This document shows, in pieces, positions 24,518 through 32,350 of a stretch of 64,000 nt of DNA. The notes beneath the pieces are model-generated. The model made no database searches. It was not told the origin of the DNA and was given only the letters and a program-made list of their open reading frames with translations. Positions within the stretch are counted from its first letter, which is position 1. Each line of letters starts with the position of its first letter. The translations under genes were made by a program, and so were the position numbers. Source of the DNA: Curtobacterium flaccumfaciens (GTDB lineage Bacteria > Actinomycetota > Actinomycetes > Actinomycetales > Microbacteriaceae); NCBI RefSeq assembly GCF_013359815.1, contig NZ_JABMCF010000040.1, positions 496,001 through 560,000 of the forward strand. The letters are read 5' to 3'.

Positions 24518-25111
24518 ATGCGTGACGAACGTGACGTCGGCCAGCGGACGGGCTCGCGTCCGCCGGCCGGCGACGGGATCCGGGTGGCGTTCGGGATCGT
24601 CGGCGCGGTGGGCGTGCTCGCCGGGCTCGCTGCGATCGTCCTGCCCCACGCGACGCTGTTCGCGGTGTCGTGGGTCTTCGGGACCTACCTGGTCGTGTCG
24701 GGGGCGGCGCTGGTCGTCCGGGGACTCCAGGTGCACCCTCGGGTCTGGTGGCGTCAGATCGGGCTGGTGGTCCTCGGGGCGCTGGTCGCCGCTGGCGGTG
24801 TCGTCGCGATCGTGTTCCCGCCGATCGGGGCGCGATGGGTGGCACTGCTGCTCGGGTTCGCCTGGATCCTCGAGGGCATCGCACTCATCTACGCACCGTG
24901 GGTGGGCCGCCGTGCGCTGACCGTGGTGCTCGCCGTGCTCAGTGTGCTGAGCGGCATCCTGGTGATGAACCTTCCGGGTCTCGGCGCGCTCGTGACGGTG
25001 GCCGCTGTGGGGAGCGTGCTCATCGTGTTCGGTGTCGTCCAGCTCGTCGTCGCGTTCAGCTGGCCGCGTGGGGTGGGGGAGCGGGCCGGCCTGCCGGTCC
25101 CGGGCCCCTGA
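24518..25111 (+). CDS. DUF308 (HdeD-like) membrane protein
   Basis: 197 aa with six hydrophobic helices in three pairs, each with a Gly-rich pattern: 'GIVGAVGVLAGLAAIVLPHA', 'IGLVVLGALVAAGGVVAIVF' and 'VVLAVLSVLSGILVMNLPGL'. This threefold repeat with 'P' after each first helix is diagnostic of DUF308/HdeD, linked to acid resistance in enterobacteria but unproven here. GGGAGG precedes the ATG. The 281-nt gap before it holds only a G-rich GGGCC iteration near 24342-24366. ATGA overlap with the next gene. Confidence 0.85.
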   Translation: MRDERDVGQRTGSRPPAGDGIRVAFGIVGAVGVLAGLAAIVLPHATLFAVSWVFGTYLVVSGAALVVRGLQVHPRVWWRQIGLVVLGALVAAGGVVAIVFPPIGARWVALLLGFAWILEGIALIYAPWVGRRALTVVLAVLSVLSGILVMNLPGLGALVTVAAVGSVLIVFGVVQLVVAFSWPRGVGERAGLPVPGP

Positions 25112-25401
25112 TGCTCGCCGTCCGCTGGGAGCAGCAGGGACCGAAGTCGTGGGTGGCGCGCGACCACGGGACCAGCCTGGGGATCGTGCTGCACGTCCGT
25201 GAGCGGTTCCTGGCGTTCGACCAGGACGACCGCCCGCTCGGGAGCGCGGCGTCCCTGGCGGCGGCCCAGCAGCTCGTCGCCGGTGCCGTCCGCGCGAGCG
25301 CCCCGGCCCGGCGGGACACCGTCGCGGTGGTGCTGTCGGTGCTCGCGGCGCTGACCGTCGGGGGAGCGGCCGTCGTGCTCGCCGCCCGCGCCCTGATCTG
25401 A
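25111..25401 (+). CDS. Hypothetical protein with C-terminal membrane helix, 96 aa
   Basis: The first 60 residues are soluble with a beta-strand look ('WEQQGPKSWVARDHGTSLGI', 'ERFLAFDQDDRPLGS'), followed by one membrane helix at the C-terminus ('VAVVLSVLAALTVGGAAVVL'). The start overlaps the DUF308 stop as ATGA, so the two are translationally coupled. No family recognised. Confidence 0.65.
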   Translation: MLAVRWEQQGPKSWVARDHGTSLGIVLHVRERFLAFDQDDRPLGSAASLAAAQQLVAGAVRASAPARRDTVAVVLSVLAALTVGGAAVVLAARALI

Positions 25402-25416
25402 ACGGCGCCGTGCGGG

Positions 25417-26298
25417 TCACTCCGAGCCCACCGGACGGTGTACCCACTGCCGGAGTGCGGCCGTGACCGCGACGTGGTCCTCCCACGGCGCGAGGTGCCC
25501 GACGTCGTCGAGCACGACGACCTCGGGGTGCCCCGGCAGCGCCGTCTGCAGGTCGTACGCCTGGTGCAGGGGGATCCAGGGGTCCTGCCGCCCCCACCCG
25601 ATCCGTGTCCGGCACCGCACGGAGCCCAACAGCTCGGCGACCGCGCGGGTGTCGTCGGGGGTCAGCGCGGCGATCTGGAGTGAGAACGCGACCTGCCCCT
25701 CGGGGCCGGCCCAGGGCCGCGCCAGGGCCTCGAGGTCCGCCGGCGAGAAGCCCCGCGCCGAGGCACCGTCGATGTACTGCCGCACCAGGGCGGCGTGCAG
25801 GTCGCCGGGGAGTCGGTCGAAGACGTCACGGTGCTCCGCCACCAGCCGGAAGAACGGAGAGCCCCACGGGTCGAGCACGACGGCGTCCCAGAGGAACAGG
25901 CTCGCGTACTCGGCACCGTGCAGCAGGTGTGCCCGGAGCGCCACGGCGCCGCCCAGGTCGTGTGCGACCAGGTGGGGTCGATCGAGGCCCCACCGGTCGA
26001 GGAGCGCGCCGAGACGGGTCGCCTGCGCTCGGAGCGTGGCGTCCACGGTCGGCCCGCGGTCCGAGTCGCCGTACCCGGGCATGTCCCAGAGGAACACCCG
26101 GTGGTCCTGCGCGAGTGCCCGGCCGACATCGGCCCAGACCGCGGACGACCAGGGGGTGCCGTGGCACAGGACGACGTCGCCGCGTGCCGGTCCTGCCGGC
26201 TCGAGGACCCTCGTGGCGATGGTGGTGCCGTCCACGACGACCGGGACCGGAGCGGGGAGGAGGACGGGTACGGGGAGGGGCGCTCGGCGTGGCAGCAT
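25417..26298 (-). CDS. Alpha/beta hydrolase with Asp nucleophile
   Basis: 293 aa. The oxyanion segment 'LCHGTPWSSAVW' (about 45-55) and nucleophile elbow 'VAHDLGGAVAL' place Asp114 where serine hydrolases have Ser. The order HGxP then HDxGG is that of haloalkane dehalogenases and epoxide hydrolases. The catalytic His is likely in 'LDDVGHLAPWEDH'. 'WDMPGYGDSDRG' is also family-typical. So the substrate is probably an epoxide or halogenated compound, but this is inference. It is transcribed away from a MerR regulator through a MerR-type promoter with a 19-bp spacer. Its ATG lies 6 nt after the -10 box, fitting a leaderless mRNA. Confidence 0.85.
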   Translation of the reverse strand: MLPRRAPLPVPVLLPAPVPVVVDGTTIATRVLEPAGPARGDVVLCHGTPWSSAVWADVGRALAQDHRVFLWDMPGYGDSDRGPTVDATLRAQATRLGALLDRWGLDRPHLVAHDLGGAVALRAHLLHGAEYASLFLWDAVVLDPWGSPFFRLVAEHRDVFDRLPGDLHAALVRQYIDGASARGFSPADLEALARPWAGPEGQVAFSLQIAALTPDDTRAVAELLGSVRCRTRIGWGRQDPWIPLHQAYDLQTALPGHPEVVVLDDVGHLAPWEDHVAVTAALRQWVHRPVGSE

Positions 26299-26304
26299 GG
26301 TCGC

Positions 26305-26335
26305 ACGCTAGGACCTCAGGTCGACCTGAGGTCAA
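26305..26335 (-). promoter_or_regulatory. MerR-type promoter with perfect palindrome in a 19-bp spacer
   Basis: On the minus strand TTGACC (26335-26330), exactly 19 bp, then TAGCGT (26310-26305), then 6 nt and the hydrolase ATG. The spacer region contains the 22-bp perfect palindrome of arms GACCTCAGGTC (26312-26333). MerR activators twist such over-long spacers; the inner CCTCAGGT..ACCTGAGG resembles SoxR-class boxes. Confidence 0.8.
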
Positions 26336-26354
26336 GAGGAACGAACGGGGCGCG

Positions 26355-26768
26355 GTGCGGATCGGTGCAGCAGCTCGGCGGGTCGGCGTCGAGGTCCACG
26401 TGCTGCGGCACTGGCACGACACGGGGGTCGTCGTCCCCGATCGAGCGCCGTCGGGTCACCGGGAGTACTCCGAGGAAGACGTCCGTCGCCTGCAGGTCGT
26501 CCGGGCCTGCCAGGGCGTCGGCATGAGCCTGGCGGAGATCCGGCTGGTGCTCCGACGGAGTGCACCCGACCGGTCCGGCGTGATCACCGAGCGTCTCCGC
26601 CAGATCCGGGCGCAGCGTGACCAGCTGGCCGATGCCGAGCGGTTCCTCGAGCACGTGATCGACTGCACCCACGACCTGCTGACGCGGTGCCCGTCGTGCT
26701 CCGCCTACGCCTCCTCGGGCACGCGGCTCCGGTCGGGGCCCTCCGCACCGGTACCGTTGCGTCCGTGA
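26355..26768 (+). CDS. MerR-family transcriptional regulator
   Basis: 137 aa. The N-terminal winged helix reads 'IGAAARRVGVEVHVLRHWHD' then 'VVVPDRAPSGHREYSEEDVR', the MerR signature. A coiled-coil dimer helix follows ('VITERLRQIRAQRDQLADAE'). The C-terminus has 'CTHDLLTRCPSCSAYAS', with Cys spaced 8 and 2 apart, which could bind metal or sense redox. The GTG start has no close ribosome site. It is divergent from the hydrolase gene; the 56-nt gap holds the palindromic operator. It overlaps the next gene by 4 nt (GTGA), so an unknown 460-aa protein is part of the same unit. Confidence 0.88.
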   Translation: MRIGAAARRVGVEVHVLRHWHDTGVVVPDRAPSGHREYSEEDVRRLQVVRACQGVGMSLAEIRLVLRRSAPDRSGVITERLRQIRAQRDQLADAERFLEHVIDCTHDLLTRCPSCSAYASSGTRLRSGPSAPVPLRP

Positions 26769-28147
26769 ACGACGACCCCGATGCCGCCATCGCCCAGCAC
26801 GTCCACGACGCCTGGGACGGTTCCCTGCGCCTGGTGCACATCACGATCTCGGACGAGGACGGTGACGCCTACCCCGGGCAGGACGTCGACCGGTGGGTGA
26901 TCGACGTCCGCGTCCCGATCACCGACGACGACGAGACCGAGGCGGTCTCCGTCGCCGAGGTCACCGCCTTCACGAGCCGTGCACCGGAGTCGCTCGAGGC
27001 CCTGGTGCTCGGCTACCAGGTCTCCGACGTCGCGGGGTCCTTCGCGTCCGCCGTCGCCGCACAGGACGCGACGGGGGAGACGTTCTTCTCGCTACAGACC
27101 CACGCCGCCGAGATGCTCGGCAAGCCCGACCTGCTCGCCGTCGACCGACTCACGGTCCGTCCCGCCTACCGAGCGCTGCCCGGACTGGTGCCGGCGATCG
27201 TCGACGCGGTCCGCCACGGTCCGGCCGGTCGCACCGCATCGTGGGTGCTCACGGACCCGACGGTGTGGGACGTGCCGTTCGGCGAGGACGACCGTTCCGC
27301 CGGCGGGTTCGTGCAGTGGGCCGACACCGCGGTGCTCACCTCGATGAACGCCGCGCCGGACGACCTGGAACACCTGTCGCTCGCGCCGCCGACCGGTGGC
27401 ATCGTGATGGGGTCCCGGGCGGACGAGGTGCACCTCGGCGACGCGATCGACCACGCGATGACGCAACCCGCGATCGCGGTGCCGTTCGACCTGCCGCCGA
27501 AGCTCCCCGCCAGCATCTGGGCCGCCGCGCCCGAGGACGTCCACGGCGTGCACCCGGACGAGACCACCGGGTCGATCACGGTGGAGACGCACGACGAACA
27601 GCTCGAGGTCGTCGGTTCGCCCGGCACCGCACCGCAGCTCGTGGGGATCTCGGCCTCGGCCGACGCCGCGACCCAGGAGTGGCTGCGCACCGTGCACCAG
27701 CGCTGGTGGCAGTACGAGCCGGACCTGCACGCCCGCATCCACGACGTCGTCGACGAGTACCTGTCCACCGGACACATCGAGTCGGCGTCGGACGAGCTCG
27801 CCGGGCACCTGCACGCACCCGACCTGCCGCCGTACCGGACGGAGTGGCCGGGCACCGGCACCGTCCTGCTCGAGGAACTCGGTGAGGACACCGAGCCGAT
27901 CGTCTTCGACGCCGTGCTCGAGGACGGCACCCGGCACGAGCACATCGGCGTGGTCGTCGTGCACGAGTCCGGACACGTCCGCGCGTTCCTGCACGACGAG
28001 TGGGAGCCCGGGTTCCCGGCCGCCGAGGCCGCGGTCGCGCACCTCATCAGCCTCGGTGCCGGCGAGTTCTTCGCGGACGCCCTGCACGACGAGCTGTCAG
28101 CGGGTGTCGAGCACGCGATCCTGACGGGAGACGTCCGCGGACACTGA
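26765..28147 (+). CDS. Unknown protein, 460 aa, coupled to merR
   Basis: No family recognised. It is acidic, without signal peptide or membrane helix. It seems to have two parts. Residues 1-260 include 'VSVAEVTAFTSRAPESLEAL' and 'LAVDRLTVRPAYRALPGLVP', whose order (strand, then 'V.P.YR..GL') faintly recalls GNAT domains. Residues about 330-460 include 'LLEELGEDTEPIVFDAVLED' and 'ISLGAGEFFADALHDELSAG'. The GTG start overlaps the merR stop by 4 nt, implying joint translation. Possible roles are therefore linked to the MerR/hydrolase response, but nothing in the sequence proves it. Confidence 0.75.
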   Translation: MNDDPDAAIAQHVHDAWDGSLRLVHITISDEDGDAYPGQDVDRWVIDVRVPITDDDETEAVSVAEVTAFTSRAPESLEALVLGYQVSDVAGSFASAVAAQDATGETFFSLQTHAAEMLGKPDLLAVDRLTVRPAYRALPGLVPAIVDAVRHGPAGRTASWVLTDPTVWDVPFGEDDRSAGGFVQWADTAVLTSMNAAPDDLEHLSLAPPTGGIVMGSRADEVHLGDAIDHAMTQPAIAVPFDLPPKLPASIWAAAPEDVHGVHPDETTGSITVETHDEQLEVVGSPGTAPQLVGISASADAATQEWLRTVHQRWWQYEPDLHARIHDVVDEYLSTGHIESASDELAGHLHAPDLPPYRTEWPGTGTVLLEELGEDTEPIVFDAVLEDGTRHEHIGVVVVHESGHVRAFLHDEWEPGFPAAEAAVAHLISLGAGEFFADALHDELSAGVEHAILTGDVRGH

Positions 28148-28166
28148 CGGGCCGCCCTGGGTCGGC

Positions 28167-28373
28167 TCAGACCGGGCGGTAGATCGCGATCGGCGGGGTG
28201 TCGTCGTCGCCCGCGTCGTGGGCGTCGCCCGTCGCGAGCCAGGTGCGGCCCTCGTGCTCGATCGTGGTCGGCAGGTCGCCGTGCACCAGGATCCGGATCG
28301 CGGGGGCGTCGCCGTCGACCAGGTCGACGCCGTGGGCCTCGGTCCCGCCGGGATTGTCGTGCACGTAGCTCAT
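28167..28373 (-). CDS. Small acidic hypothetical protein, 68 aa
   Basis: MSYVHDNPGGTEAHGVDLVD starts a compact acidic protein with 'IRILVHGDLPTTIEHEGRTW' and the end 'DDDTPPIAIYRPV', probably a small beta-fold. The ATG at 28373 was chosen because reading further upstream enters the tRNA-Gly promoter region. It converges with the 460-aa gene 19 nt away. Function unknown. Confidence 0.55.
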   Translation of the reverse strand: MSYVHDNPGGTEAHGVDLVDGDAPAIRILVHGDLPTTIEHEGRTWLATGDAHDAGDDDTPPIAIYRPV

Positions 28374-28469
28374 GGTCTGATCGAACTCCGTCGACCTGAC
28401 GGACCGCCCGCGCCGCGCCGGACACGCCCGGAACCTCCACCGGAACCGGTGCTGCCGCCCTTCTTCGGG

Positions 28470-28475
28470 TAGAGT
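28470..28475 (+). promoter_or_regulatory. -10 box of second tRNA-Gly
   Basis: TAGAGT 31 nt before the tRNA, matching the box before copy 1 (13084). No clear -35 hexamer was found. Confidence 0.45.
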
Positions 28476-28506
28476 CATCTCCGCACGGCCAGGACGGCGT
28501 GTGAAT

Positions 28507-28578
28507 GCGGATGTGGCGCAGTGGTAGCGCATCACCTTGCCAAGGTGAGGGTCGCGAGTTCGAATCTCGTCATCCGCT
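28507..28578 (+). tRNA. tRNA-Gly (anticodon GCC), copy 2
   Basis: Identical over all 72 nt to the copy at 13123, with the same cloverleaf and GCC anticodon. Solitary, with its own -10 box and terminator. No CCA is encoded. Confidence 0.96.
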
Positions 28579-28593
28579 CAGAACAGGAAGACC

Positions 28594-28629
28594 GGAACCC
28601 CCGTCGCTCGGAAGAGCGGCGGGGGTTCC
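28594..28629 (+). terminator. Terminator of tRNA-Gly copy 2
   Basis: 15-bp stem (GGAACCCCCGTCGCT / AGCGGCGGGGGTTCC, one G-T pair) with a 6-nt loop, 15 nt after the tRNA. The remaining sequence to 28862 is GC-rich and shows no gene. Confidence 0.8.
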
Positions 28630-28862
28630 GTCGTTGCGGGGCGTCGCGGCACCGAAGGCGTGGGGGCCCAGCGGGCGCAGGCTTCGGGTTCCCGCGCCCA
28701 CCGGGCGCGGAGGCGACCCTGCCCCCACTGGCACGCGCCGGGTGGGTGGCCCGGCGCAGTTCCGAGGATGTATCCGGAGCCGTCCCCCGTTCGGGTGGGA
28801 ACCGGATCCAGGGTTGCGGGAACCCGCAAGAAACCCGCACGACCCGCCGCGCGAGCCTTGTG

Positions 28863-29132
28863 CTACTCGATGCCGTCCGGTATCGGCGCCGACATCGTGC
28901 GGGCGCCGGGCAACCCGACCCACCGCCGGGCCCCGGATTCCACGACCGTGACGAGCGCCGTGTCGCACCCGCGGCAGCGCGCCACCGACCCCATGGCGGT
29001 GCGGTAGACGGTGGTCTGCCCGAGCACCCCGAGCGACCCGCACCCGGCGCACAGCAGGGCGACCACGGTCGGCTCGGGCCCCAGGCTGTCGGCCAGCGTC
29101 CCCGCCAGCGCGTTGCCGTCCACGACGACCAT
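28863..29132 (-). CDS. DUF6510 zinc-ribbon-like protein
   Basis: 89 aa. Two CxxC pairs, 'LLCAGCGSLG' and 'ARCRGCDTALVT', are spaced as in a zinc ribbon, and the start MVVVDGNALAGTLADSLG is typical of the actinobacterial DUF6510 family found beside ferredoxin-reductase-type genes. The ATG overlaps the stop of the upstream reductase gene by one base (TGATG). It probably serves the molybdoenzyme/reductase pair; the mechanism is not known. Confidence 0.8.
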   Translation of the reverse strand: MVVVDGNALAGTLADSLGPEPTVVALLCAGCGSLGVLGQTTVYRTAMGSVARCRGCDTALVTVVESGARRWVGLPGARTMSAPIPDGIE

Positions 29133-29923
29133 CAGTTGCCCCCGAACCGTTCGGCGCGCACGTCGCTGGTGTCGTGCCCGAGCTCGGTGAGCCAGCGCAG
29201 CACCTGCTCGACGAACGGCGTCGACCCGCACACGTAGACCAGGGCACCCGCGTCCGGCGGGAACACCGCGGCAGCGAGCGTGTCCCGCGTCAGCCGGCCG
29301 GCCGGCACGGACGAGCCTGGAGGCACGGTGCGGCTGTACACGTGGGTCACCTCGAGCGGTGCCCGGCTCGCGAGCGCCTGGTCGAGTTCCGGACGGAAGA
29401 AGACGTCGTCCGGTGTGCGGACGGCCGCGAGGAGCCGGAAGGGCGCCGGGTCGTCCGCCTCGGCGTGGGCGGTCACCATCGCGACGAGCGGCACGATGCC
29501 GGAGCCGCCGGCGATGAGCTGCACCGGACGGGTGGACTCGCCCGGCCGCCAGACGAACCAGCCACCCAGGGGTCCGTGGACCTCGAGCGCGTCGCCGACC
29601 TCGACGGCATCGACGAGGAACGGGGAGACCTCGCCGCCGTCCACCCGGTCGACCGCGAGCACGACGTCGGTCGCGGGGCCGGCCGACGCGATCGAGTACG
29701 AACGCTGTGCCTGGTAGCCGTCCTCGGCGGTCAGCCGCAGGTCCAGGTGCTGCCCGGGGTCGTTGCCCGGCCAGGTGGGGACGTCGAGGACGATCCGCCG
29801 CGCGTTCGTCGTCTCGCGGCCGACGGACGCGACGGTGGCGGCGTGCCAGGCCGGCCGCCTGCGGGTGGCGGGACGAGCGACGGGGGTGATCCGTGCCTCC
29901 AGGCCGGTGTCGGGGAGCGTCAC
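29132..29923 (-). CDS. FAD/NAD(P)-binding ferredoxin-reductase-type oxidoreductase
   Basis: 263 aa. The FAD motif 'QRSYSIAS' (RxYS), then 'PLGGWFVW', the NAD(P) loop 'LIAGGSGIVPLVAMV' (GGxGxxP) and the C-terminal 'YVCGSTPFVEQV' place it in the ferredoxin-NADP reductase superfamily. There is no [2Fe-2S] domain, so it passes electrons to or from a separate partner. The GTG start overlaps the stop of the sulfite-oxidase-like gene by 4 nt. The pair likely forms a short electron chain between NAD(P)H and the molybdenum cofactor. Confidence 0.88.
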   Translation of the reverse strand: MTLPDTGLEARITPVARPATRRRPAWHAATVASVGRETTNARRIVLDVPTWPGNDPGQHLDLRLTAEDGYQAQRSYSIASAGPATDVVLAVDRVDGGEVSPFLVDAVEVGDALEVHGPLGGWFVWRPGESTRPVQLIAGGSGIVPLVAMVTAHAEADDPAPFRLLAAVRTPDDVFFRPELDQALASRAPLEVTHVYSRTVPPGSSVPAGRLTRDTLAAAVFPPDAGALVYVCGSTPFVEQVLRWLTELGHDTSDVRAERFGGN

Positions 29924-30513
29924 CAGTACCGCTCTTCCTTCCACGGGTCGCCGTGCAGGTTGTAGCCCGCGTTCTCCCAGAAGCCGGGCTCGTCGTCGGA
30001 CTGCATGACGATGCCGCGCACCCACTTGGCGCTCTTCCAGAAGTACAGGTGGGGCACCAGCAGGCGGGCGGGCCCACCGTGCTCGGGCGTCAGGGGCTCG
30101 CCGTCGGCCTCGAACGCGATCCAGGACTTCCCGTCGAGCAGCTCGTCGAGCGGGACGTTGGTCGTGTAGCCGCCGTAGCTGTGCACCATGCAGTAGTCGA
30201 GTTCGGTCTCGACGTCCTCGAACAGGCGGTCGAGCGGGACACCCCGCCACGGCATGTCGAGCTTGGTCCAGTGCGTGACGCAGTGGATGTCGACGGTGAC
30301 GTCCTCGACGCCGAGTGCGTGCACCTCGTCCCAGGTCCACTGGTGGAGGCCGGACTCGGTGCGGATCGAGAAGGCCCAGTCGGTCGACTCGATGTCGGGC
30401 GTCGCCCCGGCGGACAGGACGGGCCAGTCGCGGACCAGGGTCTGACCGGGCGGGATGCGGGTGTCGTCGCGGTCGTCGCGGCGACCGCCGAACCCGCGGG
30501 TGAACGTGGCCAT
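29920..30513 (-). CDS. Sulfite-oxidase-like molybdopterin oxidoreductase (soluble)
   Basis: 197 aa, a single Oxidoreductase-molybdopterin-binding domain without the dimerisation domain of sulfite oxidase. 'VDIHCVTHWTKLDMPWRGVP' carries the Cys that ligates molybdenum. 'MVHSYGGYTTNVPLDEL' and 'LLVPHLYFWKSAKWVRGI' are family blocks. No Tat signal is visible, unlike MsrP/YedY, so it is likely cytosolic. ATG at 30513 has GAGGAGG 5 nt upstream. It leads a three-gene operon with the flavin reductase and DUF6510 protein. The substrate is unknown; N- or S-oxides are possible. Confidence 0.87.
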   Translation of the reverse strand: MATFTRGFGGRRDDRDDTRIPPGQTLVRDWPVLSAGATPDIESTDWAFSIRTESGLHQWTWDEVHALGVEDVTVDIHCVTHWTKLDMPWRGVPLDRLFEDVETELDYCMVHSYGGYTTNVPLDELLDGKSWIAFEADGEPLTPEHGGPARLLVPHLYFWKSAKWVRGIVMQSDDEPGFWENAGYNLHGDPWKEERYW

Positions 30514-30686
30514 GGTCCTCCTCGGGGACGTCGGTGCGTTCCCGATCATGCCGTGTGCCGGGCGGTGCCGTGTAACGGGTTGGTAAACGTTCCACCCGTG
30601 TACGGAACGGTCGTGCGCGGCGGCGGATCCGCGCAGGCTCGCCGATCGGGTCGGACGCGGTGGTGATCCGCGCGTCAGGAGCGGGC

Positions 30687-30728
30687 TTGGGGGATCGGCC
30701 CGGGACCTCTATCGTTCACCGGAACGAT
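30687..30728 (+). promoter_or_regulatory. Promoter with overlapping palindromic operator before the peptide ABC operon
   Basis: TTGGGG (30687-30692), 17 bp, TATCGT (30710-30715). Overlapping the -10 and start site is the perfect inverted repeat ATCGTTC-ACCG-GAACGAT (30711-30728). The ribosome site AGGAGG follows at once. A dimeric repressor here would block transcription; the TetR gene that ends the operon (38133) is the natural candidate. Confidence 0.65.
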
Positions 30729-30748
30729 TACAGGAGGGGTCACCCCGA

Positions 30749-32350
30749 ATGCAGCCCATCGTCCCCGAACCCCGCAATGCCCACGGTCCGAGCCGTCGGG
30801 CGCTCATCACCGGCGCCGCCGGTCTGGCCGGCCTCGGCCTGCTCACGCTCGCCGGATGCAGCTCCGGTGCGACCGCCGGCACCCCCACGATCCCCGAGGC
30901 CGCGGCCACGGGCGTCGCCCGTCGCGGCGGACGCCTGCGCATCGCACGGCCCGCCGCGTCCGCCGCCGAGACCCTCGACTCCGCGAGCTCGCTGTCGGCC
31001 TACGAGTACCTCGGCGCGCTGTACAACCGGCTCGTCAAGCTCGACCAGCAGGGCACCCCGGTGCCGGACCTGGCCGAGGAGTGGTCCGCGAACGCCGACG
31101 GCACCGAGTGGACGTTCGCGCTCCGCCGGGGCGTGACCTTCCACGACGGGTCCCGGTTCACCGCCGACGACGCCATCGCGAGCATCCGGCACATCCTCGA
31201 CGAGAAGACCGGCAGCCCGCAGGCCGGGGTGCTCGGCGAGGTCATGGACGCCGACTCGATGCGCGCCGTCGACCCGTACACGCTGCGCTTCTCGCTGACC
31301 AAGCCCAACGCCGAGTTCCCGTCGCTGCTCACCGCCTACCAGTGCTACATCGTGCCGGCCGACGCCGTCGCCGACATCGGCCGCACCGGGATCGGGACGG
31401 GGCCGTTCCGGCTGTCGTCGTTCACCCCCGCCGGTGCCGGCAGCGTCGAGGCGTTCCCGGACCACTTCGCCGGCCGCCCGGCGCTCGACGGCATCGACTT
31501 CTACTCGATCCAGGACACCACCGCGCGGGTGAACGCCCTGCTCGCCGGACAGATCGACCTCATCTCGCAGACCAACCTGGACTTCGCAACCGCCCGGGTG
31601 GTCTCGGCGTCCGACCGCGCCACCGTCGCCCGGTCGAAGAACGCCCAGTGGTACACGATCCCGATGCTGGCCACGAGCGACGAGTTCAGCGACCCGCGGG
31701 TGCGCCAGGCGATGAAGCTCGCCTACGACCCCCGGAAGATCGTCGACACCGCACTGCAGGGCACCGGTTCGGCGGGTTGGGACAACCCCGTGCCGCCGCA
31801 GCTCGCCGCGTTCGTCGACGACCACCGCGAGTACGACCCGGACAAGGCCCGGGCGCTGCTCAAGCAGGCCGGGCGCGAGGACTTCCGCGCCGCGATCTAC
31901 ACGTCGAGCTACGAGTCGGTGTTCACCCCGATGGCCGTCGCCTACCGCGACGCCGTCGCCGACGCGGGCATCCGCCTGACCGTCCGCAACGCGAGTTCGG
32001 ACTCGTACTACACGCAGATCTGGATGCAGAAGCCGCTCATGGTGAGCTACTGGTTCACGGGGCGGCCGATCGACCAGCTGCTCAACCAGATCTTCCGCTC
32101 TGGGTCGTCGTACAACGAGAGCGCCTGGTCGAACGAGACCTTCGACGGGCTGCTCGACGACGCCCGCGCCGAGATGGACGACGCCAAGCGGCTCACCCTG
32201 TACCAGGACGCCCAGCGGCTCGTCGTCGAGGACGGTGCCGACATGACGCCGATGTTCGGCGACCGGCTCGTGGGGTTGTCCCGCGACGTCGTGAACTACT
32301 CGGAGTACGGCTTCGAGTTCGACTACCTGCGGATCGGACTGCGCCGATGA
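30749..32350 (+). CDS. Peptide/nickel-type ABC transporter substrate-binding lipoprotein
   Basis: Extracellular receptor (SBP family 5) that captures peptides or similar solutes for import. 533 aa. Signal with twin Arg ('GPSRRALITGAAGLAGLG') and lipobox LTLAGC, lipidated at Cys37. Family blocks include 'EWTFALRRGVTFHDGSRFTA' and 'DPRVRQAMKLAYDPRKIVDT'. AGGAGG precedes the ATG at 30749. It is the first gene of a six-gene operon in which each gene overlaps the next by 4 nt. The co-encoded CocE-type hydrolase suggests that the imported compound is a peptide or ester that is then hydrolysed. Confidence 0.92.
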   Translation: MQPIVPEPRNAHGPSRRALITGAAGLAGLGLLTLAGCSSGATAGTPTIPEAAATGVARRGGRLRIARPAASAAETLDSASSLSAYEYLGALYNRLVKLDQQGTPVPDLAEEWSANADGTEWTFALRRGVTFHDGSRFTADDAIASIRHILDEKTGSPQAGVLGEVMDADSMRAVDPYTLRFSLTKPNAEFPSLLTAYQCYIVPADAVADIGRTGIGTGPFRLSSFTPAGAGSVEAFPDHFAGRPALDGIDFYSIQDTTARVNALLAGQIDLISQTNLDFATARVVSASDRATVARSKNAQWYTIPMLATSDEFSDPRVRQAMKLAYDPRKIVDTALQGTGSAGWDNPVPPQLAAFVDDHREYDPDKARALLKQAGREDFRAAIYTSSYESVFTPMAVAYRDAVADAGIRLTVRNASSDSYYTQIWMQKPLMVSYWFTGRPIDQLLNQIFRSGSSYNESAWSNETFDGLLDDARAEMDDAKRLTLYQDAQRLVVEDGADMTPMFGDRLVGLSRDVVNYSEYGFEFDYLRIGLRR

